The notes: a model not told the origin generated them from the letters alone. A DNA stretch of 64,000 bases from Flavobacterium faecale (GCF_003076455.1 NZ_CP020918.1:2170001-2234000); one strand, 5' to 3'. Shown: positions 16,092 through 24,794, counted from the stretch's first letter. Program-made: numbers and translations.

Positions 16092-17405
16092 ATGGCAAGA
16101 TTTGAATTAAAACTTCCAAAAATGGGAGAAAGCGTCGCAGAAGCAACTATTACAAACTGGATAAAATCTATTGGAGATACTATATCTGCAGATGATATCG
16201 TGGTCGAAGTAGCTACAGACAAGGTTGATAATGAAGTTCCAAGTGATGTTTCGGGTATTTTGGTAGAGCAACTTTTTGCCAAAGATGAATTGGTACAAGT
16301 AGGGCAAACCATTGCTATTATTGAAACTAGCGAAGAGGGCGAAGCAACTAGCGAAGCAGATAAACAAATCGATCCAGCCATTATCGCTGAGGTAGAAAAA
16401 GTTATTGAAGTTGCTAAAGAGTCTGTTTTGACTCCTGCAGATTTTTCAGGAAGTGACAAGTTTTATTCACCTCTAGTCAAAAACATAGCGGCTACCGAAG
16501 GTGTTACGTTAGCTGAGTTAGAATTGATAAACGGTACCGGAAAAGACAACCGTGTTACCAAAGACGATATTTTGAACTATGTTCAATCGCGTAGCACCCA
16601 AAACGGATCTCAAGTCGTAAATCAGACTGCTCCAAAGGCAAGTCCAGTGGCAGTAATTAAGGAGACACCTCAAGCCGTGCCAGTTTCAATGAATGGCGGA
16701 GATGAAATCGTGGAGATGGATCGGATGCGAAAATTGATTTCGGGCTATATGGTCGCTTCAGTTCAAACCTCTGTTCACGTCCAGTCCTTTATCGAAGTTG
16801 ATGTGACGAACATTGTAAAATGGAGAGATAAAAATAAAACAGAATTTGAAAGAAGAGAAGGCGAGAAGCTGACTTTTACACCTATATTTATGGAGGCGGT
16901 TGCCAAAGCGTTGAAAGATTATCCAGGTATGAATGTTTCTGTTGATGGTAATTACATCATCAAAAAGAAAAATATCAACCTTGGTATGGCAGCAGCTTTG
17001 CCAAATGGTAACTTGATTGTTCCTGTGATCAAAAATGCAGATCAATTGAATCTTGTTGGGATGGCCAAAGCGGTAAACGATTTGGGGAACAGAGCCAAAC
17101 AAGGAAAATTAAAGCCAGATGATACCAAAGGTGGTACATATACAGTGACAAACGTAGGTTCGTTTGGGAGTGTGTTTGGTACGCCAATAATCAATCAACC
17201 TGAAGTTGGTATTTTGGCTTTGGGAGCGATTAGAAAAGTACCAGCAGTTATAGAGACGCCAGAAGGTGATTTTATAGGTATTCGTCAAAAAATGTTTTTA
17301 ACGCATAGCTACGACCATCGTGTGATTGATGGCGCGCTAGGCGGAATGTTTGTCAAACGTGTAGCCGAATATTTGGAAGCTTTTGATGCTTCTAGAAATT
17401 TTTAA
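16092..17405 (+). CDS. Dihydrolipoamide acyltransferase E2 of a 2-oxo acid dehydrogenase complex
   Basis: The 437-residue protein has three classic parts. The N-terminal lipoyl domain (1-75) has the lipoylated Lys at residue 44 in VATDKVDNEVPS. The peripheral subunit-binding domain is near 147-182 (YSPLVKNIAATEGVTLAELE). The C-terminal catalytic domain ends in the active-site motif HRVIDG (His409, Asp413). E2 transfers acyl groups from E1 to CoA. No E1 or E3 gene is adjacent, so I cannot tell branched-chain from other 2-oxo acid substrates. The order of domains and the single lipoyl domain would suit the branched-chain complex. It is followed by a strong terminator. Confidence 0.92.
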   Translation: MARFELKLPKMGESVAEATITNWIKSIGDTISADDIVVEVATDKVDNEVPSDVSGILVEQLFAKDELVQVGQTIAIIETSEEGEATSEADKQIDPAIIAEVEKVIEVAKESVLTPADFSGSDKFYSPLVKNIAATEGVTLAELELINGTGKDNRVTKDDILNYVQSRSTQNGSQVVNQTAPKASPVAVIKETPQAVPVSMNGGDEIVEMDRMRKLISGYMVASVQTSVHVQSFIEVDVTNIVKWRDKNKTEFERREGEKLTFTPIFMEAVAKALKDYPGMNVSVDGNYIIKKKNINLGMAAALPNGNLIVPVIKNADQLNLVGMAKAVNDLGNRAKQGKLKPDDTKGGTYTVTNVGSFGSVFGTPIINQPEVGILALGAIRKVPAVIETPEGDFIGIRQKMFLTHSYDHRVIDGALGGMFVKRVAEYLEAFDASRNF

Positions 17406-17425
17406 TTAGAACAAAATAAAAATAC

Positions 17426-17463
17426 AAACCCTCAAAATAGTTTTAATTTTGAGGGTTTTTTTG
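17426..17463 (+). terminator. Rho-independent terminator after the E2 gene
   Basis: A 13-bp stem (AAACCCTCAAAAT with its complement), 7-nt loop and T-run. Confidence 0.9.
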
Positions 17464-17480
17464 TTTCGGTCTCCAACTAC

Positions 17481-17522
17481 TTTTTTGGGCGTAACCGGCA
17501 GAAAAAGCCGGTCGGGCTGTAC
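17481..17522 (+). repeat. Dispersed intergenic repeat, copy B, left part
   Basis: It carries TTTTTTGGGCGTAACCGGC and GTCGGGCTGTAC, matching copy A (TTTTGGGCGTT and GTCGGGCTATAC). It is interrupted by the IS1182-like element and continues at 19276. The last 8 bases are the target duplication. Confidence 0.75.
17515..17522 (+). repeat. Target-site duplication GGCTGTAC, left copy
   Basis: Identical to 19276-19283 on the other side of the IS1182-like element. Confidence 0.85.
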
Positions 17523-17577
17523 GAGGGCACTGAAAAACATCGCATATTTTGATTATCATCGTTTTTTAGACAATAAA

Positions 17578-17621
17578 AAAACGCTTGTAACAGGAGTTAT
17601 ATAATCCGTTGCAAGCGTTTT
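17578..17621 (-). terminator. Terminator of the IS1182-like transposase
   Basis: A 14-bp stem (AAAACGCTTGTAAC arm) with one mismatch; read on the minus strand it is followed by a T-run. Confidence 0.8.
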
Positions 17622-17715
17622 CCTTTTTAATCTTGATTTTTAATGTTGGTTCAATAAGGCTATTTTGAGTTTAGCTAGAGTCATTTTGAGTAATGCAGCA
17701 GTAGCTTTCATTTTT

Positions 17716-19164
17716 CTACATTAATTTGAGTATTCTTTTTAAGTTGACTGCGAAAATTGCTATTGCACCTTGCATTTGCATATTGGTAATGCCATATGAT
17801 ATTGCTCTATCATAACCATGTACATTTTTCAACTCACTATTTTTCGCTTCTATTTTATATCGATGTTTTGCTTTTTCTTTGTAATAGTCAGTTTCTTGAA
17901 AGCTGATTTGTTCTTGGTGTAAGTCCGATTTTATCGACACCGAATATGTTTTTGTCTTGGATCCTTCTTTATAACAACCCTCTTTTAAAGAGCAGGTCTT
18001 ACATTTTTCCACATCAAAATAGTAGGTTTGTATTTGATTGGTTCCAACATTTTTTTTACCTTGGCGAGCCTTTCGTATGGCCATATGACCAGCAGTGCAA
18101 ACAAATCTATCGGCATCTTTATTATAGTCAAATTTATCTTCGTCTTTTCTAGCTCCTTGTGCTATTGTAACATTTAGTCTGGCTACCACTTTAATATTTT
18201 GCTCCCTTGTGAGTTTGAGATTTTCTTTTCCTGTATAAGCTCCATCCCCAATAATAGTATCAACATCAATTCCGTTTTTTTGACTAATCGCTAAAAGTCT
18301 AGGTAATTCTGGTCCATCCCCTTTTTCACCTGATGTGACTACAGCCGCTGTAATGATGCGCTCCTCGGTCATAGCTAAGTGAGTCTTATATCCAAAGAAA
18401 GAACTATCAGCAGATTTATGACCCGTTTTAGCATCTGCATCTTTTGATAAGGTAAAATTTTCTTGAGTGTCTTCTACAGTTTCTTTGAGTAGATTTAATT
18501 TCTCTTTCACAGCTGGAATCGAACTTATTGACGGCTCATTTTCAATGCGTTTTTCCAACTCTTTACAATAAGCAAGTTCCTTCTCTAAGTCATTGTCTGT
18601 ATTTTTTTCAGGCATATGTTCTTTGAATTCCTGCTCAAAGCTGTATACTGTTTTTCGCAGTAGCTTGGAACGTTCTCTTAATACATCGATGGCTAAAAAT
18701 GGATTGGATCTTGATAAAGTATGTGTGGCATCAACGATGATAGACTTCGAACGAATAATACCTTTTTCGATAGCAATGGTGACTGTTTTGTTTATCAACA
18801 GATTTAATAGGTCGGTATCCTTTAGACGTAGTTTTCTAAATTTTGTTAACGAACTCGGATTGATAACATCGTCTTCTGGATTCATATCCAAAAAATATTT
18901 GAAGGACATATCGTATTGAGAACGCTCCACGACATCAATATCGGAAACAGTATAGATTGTTTTAAGTAGTAAATACTTAAACATACGAACGGGACTTTCT
19001 GCCATTCGCCCATTATTGGGACAGTACTTATTTAACAACTCATCGTAAATGAATGAAAAATCAATCAAATCATTAATTTTTCTTAATAGATTTTCTTTTG
19101 GAACTATTAAATCATACAACGAAGAATACTCGCTGAATTGTATTGTTTGTTGTTGTACTAACAT
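17716..19164 (-). CDS. IS1182-family DDE transposase
   Basis: The 482-residue protein has an N-terminal DUF772-like region (MAESPVRMFKYLLLKTIYTV, then SLTKFRKLRL). It is followed by an RNase-H-type DDE domain with IIVDATHT (first Asp), IIGDGAYTGKENL (second Asp) and RYKIEAKNSELKN (catalytic Glu). The end, MQGAIAIFAVNLKRIL, is typical of the family. Full length and absence of frameshifts suggest it is active. It lies inside perfect terminal repeats. The Cys-rich CKTCSLKEGCYKEG segment in the insert is normal for this family. Confidence 0.9.
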   Translation of the reverse strand: MLVQQQTIQFSEYSSLYDLIVPKENLLRKINDLIDFSFIYDELLNKYCPNNGRMAESPVRMFKYLLLKTIYTVSDIDVVERSQYDMSFKYFLDMNPEDDVINPSSLTKFRKLRLKDTDLLNLLINKTVTIAIEKGIIRSKSIIVDATHTLSRSNPFLAIDVLRERSKLLRKTVYSFEQEFKEHMPEKNTDNDLEKELAYCKELEKRIENEPSISSIPAVKEKLNLLKETVEDTQENFTLSKDADAKTGHKSADSSFFGYKTHLAMTEERIITAAVVTSGEKGDGPELPRLLAISQKNGIDVDTIIGDGAYTGKENLKLTREQNIKVVARLNVTIAQGARKDEDKFDYNKDADRFVCTAGHMAIRKARQGKKNVGTNQIQTYYFDVEKCKTCSLKEGCYKEGSKTKTYSVSIKSDLHQEQISFQETDYYKEKAKHRYKIEAKNSELKNVHGYDRAISYGITNMQMQGAIAIFAVNLKRILKLM

Positions 19165-19199
19165 CTAAAAAACACTTATAATTAGATTTAAATATAAGA

Positions 19200-19237
19200 A
19201 AAAAGGAGTAGAAATCCATAGATATCTACTCCTTTTT
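19200..19237. terminator. Hairpin at the upstream end of the IS
   Basis: A 13-bp perfect stem (AAAAAGGAGTAGA with its complement), with T-runs on both strands. It lies between the IS end and the transposase start and would stop transcripts entering from outside. Confidence 0.75.
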
Positions 19238-19275
19238 ATGTGTCAATTTATTAGAAAGACTTTTTCAGTGCCCTC

Positions 19276-19350
19276 GGCTGTACGCTATATCTTTTTTGGG
19301 ACAGAAAAAGCCCCAAAAAAGGATGCCGCTTCCATCCCTTACGCACTTCC
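19276..19350 (+). repeat. Dispersed intergenic repeat, copy B, right part
   Basis: Begins with the target duplication GGCTGTAC, then GCTATATCTTTTTTGG, AAAAAAGGATGCCGCTTCC and ATCCCTTACGCA, matching copies A and C. The internal arms GGGACAGAAAAAGCCCC form an imperfect palindrome. Confidence 0.75.
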
Positions 19351-19480
19351 CAACAAGAAGCTACAAAATACAATATATGATTTTCAAAAAGGAGTTGTGA
19401 TATCAAATAGAGGATTTTATATTCGAACAAATAATAATTAAACTACTCCCAAAACGTCTTATTTTTACATTTTAAAAATT

Positions 19481-19488
19481 TATATTTG
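19481..19488 (+). promoter_or_regulatory. -7 box TATATTTG for the exonuclease gene
   Basis: Exact TAnnTTTG match, 21 nt before the ATG at 19510. Confidence 0.5.
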
Positions 19489-19509
19489 TAGTTCATACAA
19501 AAAAATAAA

Positions 19510-20280
19510 ATGGAATTAAAACTCAATAGACCAATTTGCTTTTTCGATCTTGAAACCACAGGAATAGATATCGGAAAAGATAGAATTGTCGAAATATCGA
19601 TCTTCAAAGTATATCCAAATGGGAATAAAGAAAGTAAAACGTGGTTGGTGAATCCTACGATTCCAATTCCAGCGCAAACAACAGCAGTCCATGGTATCAC
19701 CGACGAAAAAGTAGCCAACGAACCTACCTTTAATGAACTAGCATCACAAGTGTATAGCATGATCAAGGACAGTGATTTAGGAGGTTTTAACTCGGATCGT
19801 TTTGATATTCCATTATTGGCTGAAGAATTGTTGAGAGCCGGAGTAGATTTTGATATGAAAAACCGTGTTTCTGTAGATGTACAAACTATTTTTCATAAAA
19901 AAGAAGAGCGTACTTTAAGTGCTGCTTACAAATTTTATTGTGGTCAAAGTCTTGAAAATGCCCATTCGGCAGAAGCAGATACCATGGCGACTTACGAAAT
20001 CTTGAAAGCACAATTGGATCGTTACGAAGATTTAGAAAACGACACAAAAGCACTTTCAGAATTTTCGACTAGAAAAAAAATAGCCGATTTTGCTGGAATG
20101 ATAGCTTTCGACAAAGATGGAGAAGAGATTTTTTCATTTGGAAAACACAAAGGAGTCAAAGTAGAAAAAATTCTAGAAACCGAACCTGGATATTTCAGCT
20201 GGATTCAGAATGCTGATTTTCCTTTGTATACCAAAAAGGTTTTGACGGCAATAAAACTTAGAAAGTTAAATACTAAATAA
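19510..20280 (+). CDS. DnaQ-like 3'-5' exonuclease with C-terminal DUF3820-like segment
   Basis: The 256-residue protein has a DEDDh exonuclease domain in residues 1-175. Exo I is FFDLETTGID, Exo II is GFNSDRFDIPLL, and Exo III is AHSAEADTMATYEIL with the catalytic His and Asp. The C-terminal 60 residues (FSFGKHKGVKVEKILETEPG, YFSWI) match the short module often fused to such exonucleases (DUF3820-like). It is shorter and simpler than a replicative epsilon subunit, so a general proofreading or nuclease role is likely. The box at 19481 and a sharp ATG support the start. Confidence 0.88.
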   Translation: MELKLNRPICFFDLETTGIDIGKDRIVEISIFKVYPNGNKESKTWLVNPTIPIPAQTTAVHGITDEKVANEPTFNELASQVYSMIKDSDLGGFNSDRFDIPLLAEELLRAGVDFDMKNRVSVDVQTIFHKKEERTLSAAYKFYCGQSLENAHSAEADTMATYEILKAQLDRYEDLENDTKALSEFSTRKKIADFAGMIAFDKDGEEIFSFGKHKGVKVEKILETEPGYFSWIQNADFPLYTKKVLTAIKLRKLNTK

Positions 20281-20373
20281 AGTTGCTGAGCGCTAAGTTT
20301 CTAAGTTGCTGAGTTTTTTGCTTCAACCTACTCAGAAACTTAGCAGCTCAGAAACTCAGCAACTCAGAAACTT
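20281..20373. repeat. Intergenic array of short repeats forming an inverted repeat
   Basis: Variants of AGTTGCTGAG and AAGTTTCT alternate on the left (20282-20318). Their complements, CTCAGCAACT and AGAAACTT, alternate on the right (20332-20373). The two halves can pair into a long imperfect hairpin between the exonuclease and FAH genes. Confidence 0.8.
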
Positions 20374-20382
20374 AAAAAAAAA

Positions 20383-20994
20383 ATGAAAATAATCTGCATT
20401 GGTCGTAATTATACCAAACACATAGAGGAGCTTCAGAACGAGCGTCCAACCGAACCGGTGATTTTCATGAAACCAGATTCGGCAGTGCTTTTAAAACAAC
20501 ATCCGTTTGTGCTTCCTGAATTTTCGAATGATATTCATCACGAAATAGAGTTGATTGTTAAAATTAATAAAGTAGGAAAGTACATTGATGCAAAATTTGC
20601 ACACAAGTATTATGATGAAATTAGTGTCGGGATTGATTTTACGGCTAGAGATTTACAATCGAAGCTCAAAGAAAAAGGTTTGCCTTGGGAAATAGCCAAA
20701 AGCTTTGACGGTTCGGCAGTTATTGGAGAATTTTTACCAAAAAGTCAATTTAGTTCACTAGAAAATATTACATTTGAATTAACTAATAATAATAGTACTG
20801 TTCAAAAAGGAAATTCAGAATTTATGTTGTGGAAAATTGATGAAATCATAGCTTATGTTTCGCAGTTTTTTACCTTAAAAATAGGAGATATTATTTTTAC
20901 AGGAACTCCAGAAGGCGTTGCTGCAGTAAAACCAGATGATGTCTTAGAAGGATTTTTGGAAGGACAGAAACTATTTAGAATCCAAGTAAAATAG
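20383..20994 (+). CDS. Fumarylacetoacetate hydrolase (FAH) family protein
   Basis: The 203-residue protein is a compact FAH fold. IGRNYTKHIEEL is at the N-terminus, HHEIELIVKI is the metal-binding E-x-E region, GIDFTARDLQ carries the metal Asp, KSFDGSAVIGEF is the conserved lid region, and FTGTPEGVAAVKPDD is the C-terminal signature. Small members are acylpyruvate hydrolases or oxaloacetate decarboxylases using Mg2+ or Mn2+, and the exact substrate is not readable. Its stop abuts the ATG of the Hpt gene with no gap, so the two are translationally coupled. Confidence 0.88.
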   Translation: MKIICIGRNYTKHIEELQNERPTEPVIFMKPDSAVLLKQHPFVLPEFSNDIHHEIELIVKINKVGKYIDAKFAHKYYDEISVGIDFTARDLQSKLKEKGLPWEIAKSFDGSAVIGEFLPKSQFSSLENITFELTNNNSTVQKGNSEFMLWKIDEIIAYVSQFFTLKIGDIIFTGTPEGVAAVKPDDVLEGFLEGQKLFRIQVK

Positions 20995-21342
20995 ATGGCA
21001 TTACATTACAACCTATCCAAAGTATACGAACTTTCAGATAACGATCAAGATTTTGTAAACGATGTTTTGACATTGTTCGTAACCGAAGTCCCAGAGGACA
21101 TTGCTCAAATTAAAGAAGGAATAAAAAAGAAAGATCATAAGCATGCGTATGCGTATGCACACAAGATCAAGCCAACGTTAGATTTGCTTGGGTTAAATGT
21201 TGCCTTTGAAGAAATTCTTCAAATCGAAGCATGGACCAAAGTAGAGGGCAAGAAAAAAGATATTATTGACACCTTCAAAAGTGTTAAAAAACAAGTAGAA
21301 GACGCGATAAAAGAGATCAACAAAGATTTTACTTTGTCTTAA
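20995..21342 (+). CDS. Stand-alone histidine phosphotransfer (Hpt) domain protein
   Basis: The 115-residue all-helical protein has the Hpt core AYAYAHKIKPTLDLLGL, with the phosphorylatable His followed by Lys and a Leu-rich helix. Such proteins relay phosphate between hybrid sensor kinases and response regulators. No kinase or regulator is nearby, so its partners are elsewhere. The start codon directly follows the FAH stop codon. A stem-loop (21376-21410) follows the gene. Confidence 0.8.
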   Translation: MALHYNLSKVYELSDNDQDFVNDVLTLFVTEVPEDIAQIKEGIKKKDHKHAYAYAHKIKPTLDLLGLNVAFEEILQIEAWTKVEGKKKDIIDTFKSVKKQVEDAIKEINKDFTLS

Positions 21343-21375
21343 TACCCGTTTCTCCCACAATCAAAAATAGATAGG

Positions 21376-21410
21376 AATTCAACATTTAATGTAGTATTAA
21401 GTGTTGAATT
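21376..21410 (+). terminator. Stem-loop after the Hpt gene
   Basis: A 15-bp stem with one wobble pair (AATTCAACATTTAAT arm) and 5-nt loop, followed by a short T stretch. Confidence 0.6.
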
Positions 21411-21451
21411 TTCTGTGTTTAATATAGTGAACAAAAAAAATATAAAAGAGC

Positions 21452-22702
21452 ATGAAAGCCACCATAGTTACTATTGGAGATGAGATTTTAATTGGTCAAA
21501 TTGTTGATACAAATTCGGCTTTTATTTCTAAATCATTAGATAAAATCGGAGTCGAAACTCACGAAATGTTGTCTATTAGTGATGACAAACAACACATTCT
21601 GGACACCTTTAAAAAGTTGCAAAACAAGGTCGATTTGGTTATCATTACGGGAGGTTTAGGACCAACAAAAGATGATGTAACCAAGAAAACGTTTTGTGAT
21701 TATTTTGATGATGAGTTAGTTGTAAATCCACAAGTTTTGGCTCATGTTACTGAGTTAATCGAAGGTTTTTATAAACGTCCAATTACGCAAATGAACAAGG
21801 ATCAAGCTTTGGTGCCATCGCGATGTACTGTGCTTCATAATCAAGTAGGTACGGCACCAGGAATGTGGATTAAAAAAGAAAATACAGTTTTTATCTCCCT
21901 GCCGGGCGTGCCTTATGAGATGAAGTATTTGGTAGAGCACGAAATCATTCCGAAAGTAGTAAAAGAGTACAAAAGACCATATATTTTGCACAAGACAATC
22001 CTTACCTACGGGCAAGGAGAGAGTATGGTTGCAGAGCGTATTGAACATTGGGAAGATGCTTTACCAGAATTTGTAAAGTTAGCTTACTTGCCAAGTCCTG
22101 GACGCGTTCGTTTAAGATTGACGGCGAGAGGTTTGAATAAAGAATTATTAGAGCAAGAAATTGATAAACAAGTCATTTTGTTGGATGCTATTATCAACGA
22201 TATAATCGTGGGCTATGAAGAAGATCAAACCATTGAGGTAGTGATTGGTTCGATGCTTAAGAAGCAAAAGCTAAGCATTGCAACAGCCGAAAGTTGTACG
22301 GGAGGATCTATTGCATCGTTGTTGGCTTCGGTTCCTGGTGCTTCAGGATATTTTAAAGGGAGTGTTGTTTCGTATGCGACTCAAACCAAAATTGATGTTT
22401 TGTCGATTCCATCAGCACTTATCGAAGAATTTTCGGTAGTGAGTGCACAAGTGGCAGAAGCTATGGCTTTGAGTGTTAAAAACTTAATGAAAACCGACTA
22501 CGCCATAGCAACCACGGGCAACGCCGGACCAAGCAAAGGGGATGGAGATGCCGAAATTGGTGCAGTTTTTATTGCTTTGGCTACCCCAACAGGAGTCCTT
22601 GTTGAAGAGTTTAACTTTGGACAACCTCGTGAAAAAGTGATAGATAGAGCAGTTTATAAAAGTTTGGAAATGCTTCAAAAAGAAATTATAAAATTTGTGT
22701 AG
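21452..22702 (+). CDS. cinA: CinA family protein (nicotinamide mononucleotide deamidase-type)
   Basis: Of 416 residues, the N-terminal half is the MoaB/MogA-like COG1058 domain ([18 protein letters not shown], then [13 protein letters not shown]). The C-terminal half (from about 255) is the CinA amidohydrolase domain with [20 protein letters not shown] and [12 protein letters not shown]. In this family the two domains act in pyridine-nucleotide salvage (ADP-ribose pyrophosphatase and NMN deamidase), and the gene is historically linked to competence. Length and domain order are normal. Confidence 0.93.
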   Translation: MKATIVTIGDEILIGQIVDTNSAFISKSLDKIGVETHEMLSISDDKQHILDTFKKLQNKVDLVIITGGLGPTKDDVTKKTFCDYFDDELVVNPQVLAHVTELIEGFYKRPITQMNKDQALVPSRCTVLHNQVGTAPGMWIKKENTVFISLPGVPYEMKYLVEHEIIPKVVKEYKRPYILHKTILTYGQGESMVAERIEHWEDALPEFVKLAYLPSPGRVRLRLTARGLNKELLEQEIDKQVILLDAIINDIIVGYEEDQTIEVVIGSMLKKQKLSIATAESCTGGSIASLLASVPGASGYFKGSVVSYATQTKIDVLSIPSALIEEFSVVSAQVAEAMALSVKNLMKTDYAIATTGNAGPSKGDGDAEIGAVFIALATPTGVLVEEFNFGQPREKVIDRAVYKSLEMLQKEIIKFV

Positions 22703-22713
22703 TAAAATTTTGT

Positions 22714-22740
22714 TTGATACGTTTATTTTTCTTTTCTTTG
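22714..22740 (+). promoter_or_regulatory. Probable promoter of the ribosomal protein genes
   Basis: TTG at 22714-22716, a 16-nt spacer and TTTCTTTG at 22733-22740, a partial match to TAnnTTTG. The ATG of rpmB is at 22778. Confidence 0.4.
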
Positions 22741-22777
22741 CACCCTGATTTTGAATAACGATTAAAAGAGATATATA

Positions 22778-23014
22778 ATGTCAAGAGTTTGTGACCTTAC
22801 AGGTAAAAGAGCGATGGTAGGAAATAACGTTTCTCACGCTATGAATAAAACTAAGAGAAAATTTTCTGTAAACTTAGTTAAGAAGCGTTTTTATCTTCCA
22901 GAAGAAGATAGATGGATTACTCTTAGAGTAGCAGCATCTACGGTAAAAACAATTAATAAAAATGGAATTTCTGCTGTTTTGAAAAAAGCACAGGCACAAG
23001 GATTTATCAAATAA
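22778..23014 (+). CDS. rpmB: 50S ribosomal protein L28
   Basis: A 78-residue basic protein. [20 protein letters not shown] and [20 protein letters not shown] are the diagnostic N-terminal blocks of L28, which binds 23S rRNA in the large subunit. It heads a rpmB-rpmG-DUF4295-ftsY run that is common in Bacteroidota. Confidence 0.97.
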   Translation: MSRVCDLTGKRAMVGNNVSHAMNKTKRKFSVNLVKKRFYLPEEDRWITLRVAASTVKTINKNGISAVLKKAQAQGFIK

Positions 23015-23043
23015 TCTTTTTCCAATACTAAACATAGAGCAAG

Positions 23044-23226
23044 ATGGCAAAGAAAGGTAATAGAATTCAAGTTATTTTAGAATGTACAGAACACAAAACA
23101 ACTGGTGTTGCAGGTACTTCTAGATACATTACGACTAAGAACAAAAAAAATACTCCAGACAGATTAGAGATTAAAAAATTTAATCCGGTTTTGAAAAGAG
23201 TAACTGTTCACAAAGAAATCAAGTAA
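23044..23226 (+). CDS. rpmG: 50S ribosomal protein L33
   Basis: A 60-residue protein; [16 protein letters not shown], then [16 protein letters not shown] and [16 protein letters not shown], are typical of L33. It lies 29 bp after rpmB, in the same operon. Only one Cys remains, so it is of the zinc-free type. Confidence 0.97.
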   Translation: MAKKGNRIQVILECTEHKTTGVAGTSRYITTKNKKNTPDRLEIKKFNPVLKRVTVHKEIK

Positions 23227-23303
23227 TAATTAGAGATTAATAAAATAAGCAATGGTTTTCCATTAGCGTTTTATAAAAATTTCAAATAAACAAATAATTA
23301 GAC

Positions 23304-23456
23304 ATGGCAAAGAAAACAGTAGCATCCTTGCAAACAGCTTCTAAGAGATTATCAAAAGCCATCAAAATGGTGAAATCTCCAAAGACTGGCGCTTATACTT
23401 TCGTAGAAACTATTTTAGCTCCTGAGTTAGTTGATGAGTTCTTGAAAAAGAAGTAA
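23304..23456 (+). CDS. DUF4295 family small basic protein
   Basis: This 50-residue ORF begins MAKKTVASLQTASKRLSKAI and ends VDEFLKKK. It lies between rpmG and ftsY, as the DUF4295 protein does in Bacteroidota genomes. Small, basic and next to two ribosomal proteins, it may be ribosome-associated (inference). It is followed by a strong terminator. Confidence 0.9.
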   Translation: MAKKTVASLQTASKRLSKAIKMVKSPKTGAYTFVETILAPELVDEFLKKK

Positions 23457-23473
23457 TCAGAAACACATTATAT

Positions 23474-23507
23474 AAAAAAGCTACTTTCTATCGGAAGTAG
23501 CTTTTTT
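23474..23507 (+). terminator. Rho-independent terminator of the ribosomal protein operon
   Basis: A 13-bp perfect stem (AAAAAAGCTACTT with its complement), 8-nt loop and T-run. Confidence 0.9.
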
Positions 23508-23558
23508 ATTTTTATCTTTATCCAGAGTTATTGCATACCAATTTAGTACAATTCTATT

Positions 23559-24539
23559 ATGAGTTTTTTTAAGAGAATTTTTTCATCGGATAAAAAAGAC
23601 CAAAGTCTTACCGAGCAAGAAAAAGTAGTGTTAGACAAAGGGTTAGAGAAATCTAAAAGTTCCTTTTTTACAAAGTTAACCAAAGCTGTTGCTGGAAAAG
23701 CAAAAGTGGATGACGATGTATTGGATAATTTGGAAGAGATATTAGTTGCTTCAGATGTAGGTGTAAATACCACATTGAAGATTATTACTCGTATTGAAAA
23801 ACGAGTAGCCGAAGATAAGTATCTAGGTACTGATGAACTGAATCGTATTTTGCAAGAAGAAATTGCAGGATTATTGTCTGAAACCAATTCTGGCGAAGGA
23901 ACGCAATTTTCTATTCCAGTTCAAACTAAACCGTATGTATTAATGGTTGTGGGAGTTAATGGAGTGGGGAAGACGACTACAATAGGTAAACTAGCGTATC
24001 AATTTAAAAAAGCCGGTCATTCAGTTGTATTGGGTGCAGCAGATACGTTTAGAGCAGCAGCAATAGATCAATTACAAATTTGGGCAGATCGTGTTGGTGT
24101 ACCTATCGTGCGTCAAGACATGGGTAGTGATCCTGCATCAGTAGCATTTGATACCTTGCAATCTGCAGTGGCTCAAAATGCTGATATTGTTATTATTGAT
24201 ACAGCCGGACGTTTACATAATAAAGTGAATTTGATGAACGAACTTTCAAAAGTAAAACGTGTGATGCAAAAAGTGGTTGCAGACGCACCTCATGATGTAA
24301 TGCTAGTTTTGGATGGTTCTACAGGTCAAAATGCTTTTGAGCAAGCGAAGCAGTTTACTGCAGCTACAGAGGTAACTTGTCTAGCCGTAACCAAACTTGA
24401 TGGTACTGCAAAAGGTGGTGTTGTAATCGGAATATCAGATCAATTTCAAATTCCAGTAAAGTATATTGGAGTAGGAGAAGGTATTGAAGATCTTCAAGTT
24501 TTCAATAAATATGAGTTTGTAGATAGTTTCTTTAAATAA
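23559..24539 (+). CDS. ftsY: Signal recognition particle receptor FtsY
   Basis: The 326-residue protein has a short charged N-terminus, the four-helix N domain (about 25-110) and the SRP GTPase G domain. GVNGVGKTTTIGKLA (132 onward) is the P-loop, DTFRAAAIDQLQIWA the insertion box, DTAGRLHNK the G3 motif and TKLDGTAKGG the G4/closing motif. It docks SRP-ribosome complexes at the inner membrane. The short acidic region is usual for Bacteroidota. Confidence 0.96.
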   Translation: MSFFKRIFSSDKKDQSLTEQEKVVLDKGLEKSKSSFFTKLTKAVAGKAKVDDDVLDNLEEILVASDVGVNTTLKIITRIEKRVAEDKYLGTDELNRILQEEIAGLLSETNSGEGTQFSIPVQTKPYVLMVVGVNGVGKTTTIGKLAYQFKKAGHSVVLGAADTFRAAAIDQLQIWADRVGVPIVRQDMGSDPASVAFDTLQSAVAQNADIVIIDTAGRLHNKVNLMNELSKVKRVMQKVVADAPHDVMLVLDGSTGQNAFEQAKQFTAATEVTCLAVTKLDGTAKGGVVIGISDQFQIPVKYIGVGEGIEDLQVFNKYEFVDSFFK

Positions 24540-24544
24540 TAGAC

Positions 24545-24715
24545 ATGGATTTTTTAAAAAATTTAAGTTCTTTGAACTTTTACATGATAAGTATTCTTTG
24601 TTTTGTAGGTGCCAATATAATGCGTTCTAAGAGCGTAGAATTATGTTATTTACTAATAGTTGTAGGTGTATTGTGTTTCGTTTTTGGACTTAGTAAAAGA
24701 ATAAAAAAGAGTTAA
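24545..24715 (+). CDS. Small two-segment membrane protein downstream of ftsY
   Basis: A 56-residue ORF starts 5 bp after the ftsY stop: MDFLKNLSSLNFYMISILCF and so on, ending GLSKRIKKS. It has two hydrophobic helices separated by MRSKSVE and a positively charged C-terminus, which would place both ends in the cytoplasm. It is likely translated with ftsY. No family is recognised. Confidence 0.55.
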   Translation: MDFLKNLSSLNFYMISILCFVGANIMRSKSVELCYLLIVVGVLCFVFGLSKRIKKS

Positions 24716-24741
24716 AGCAGTTTATACTACTGTGTAATAAG

Positions 24742-24794
24742 CCATTTAAAAATATAGTTTAACCGTGTTAGCGCTATTTTTAAATGGTTTTTTT
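24742..24794 (+). terminator. Rho-independent terminator after ftsY and the small membrane protein
   Basis: A 13-bp perfect stem (CCATTTAAAAATA with its complement), 20-nt loop and T-run. Confidence 0.8.

Larger units (their letters stand above)
17523..19275 (-). mobile_element. Complete IS1182-like insertion sequence, 1753 bp
   Basis: It has 15-bp perfect terminal inverted repeats (GAGGGCACTGAAAAA at 17523-17537 and its complement at 19261-19275), one intact transposase gene and an 8-bp direct repeat GGCTGTAC on both sides. Hairpins with T-runs lie just inside both ends. Intact ends, duplication and transposase all indicate a recent insertion. Confidence 0.9.

Noticed and set aside
19238..19441. 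A 67-codon plus-strand ORF across the IS right end and repeat copy B
   Set aside because: It begins inside the IS and crosses the insertion junction, so it cannot be an ancestral gene.
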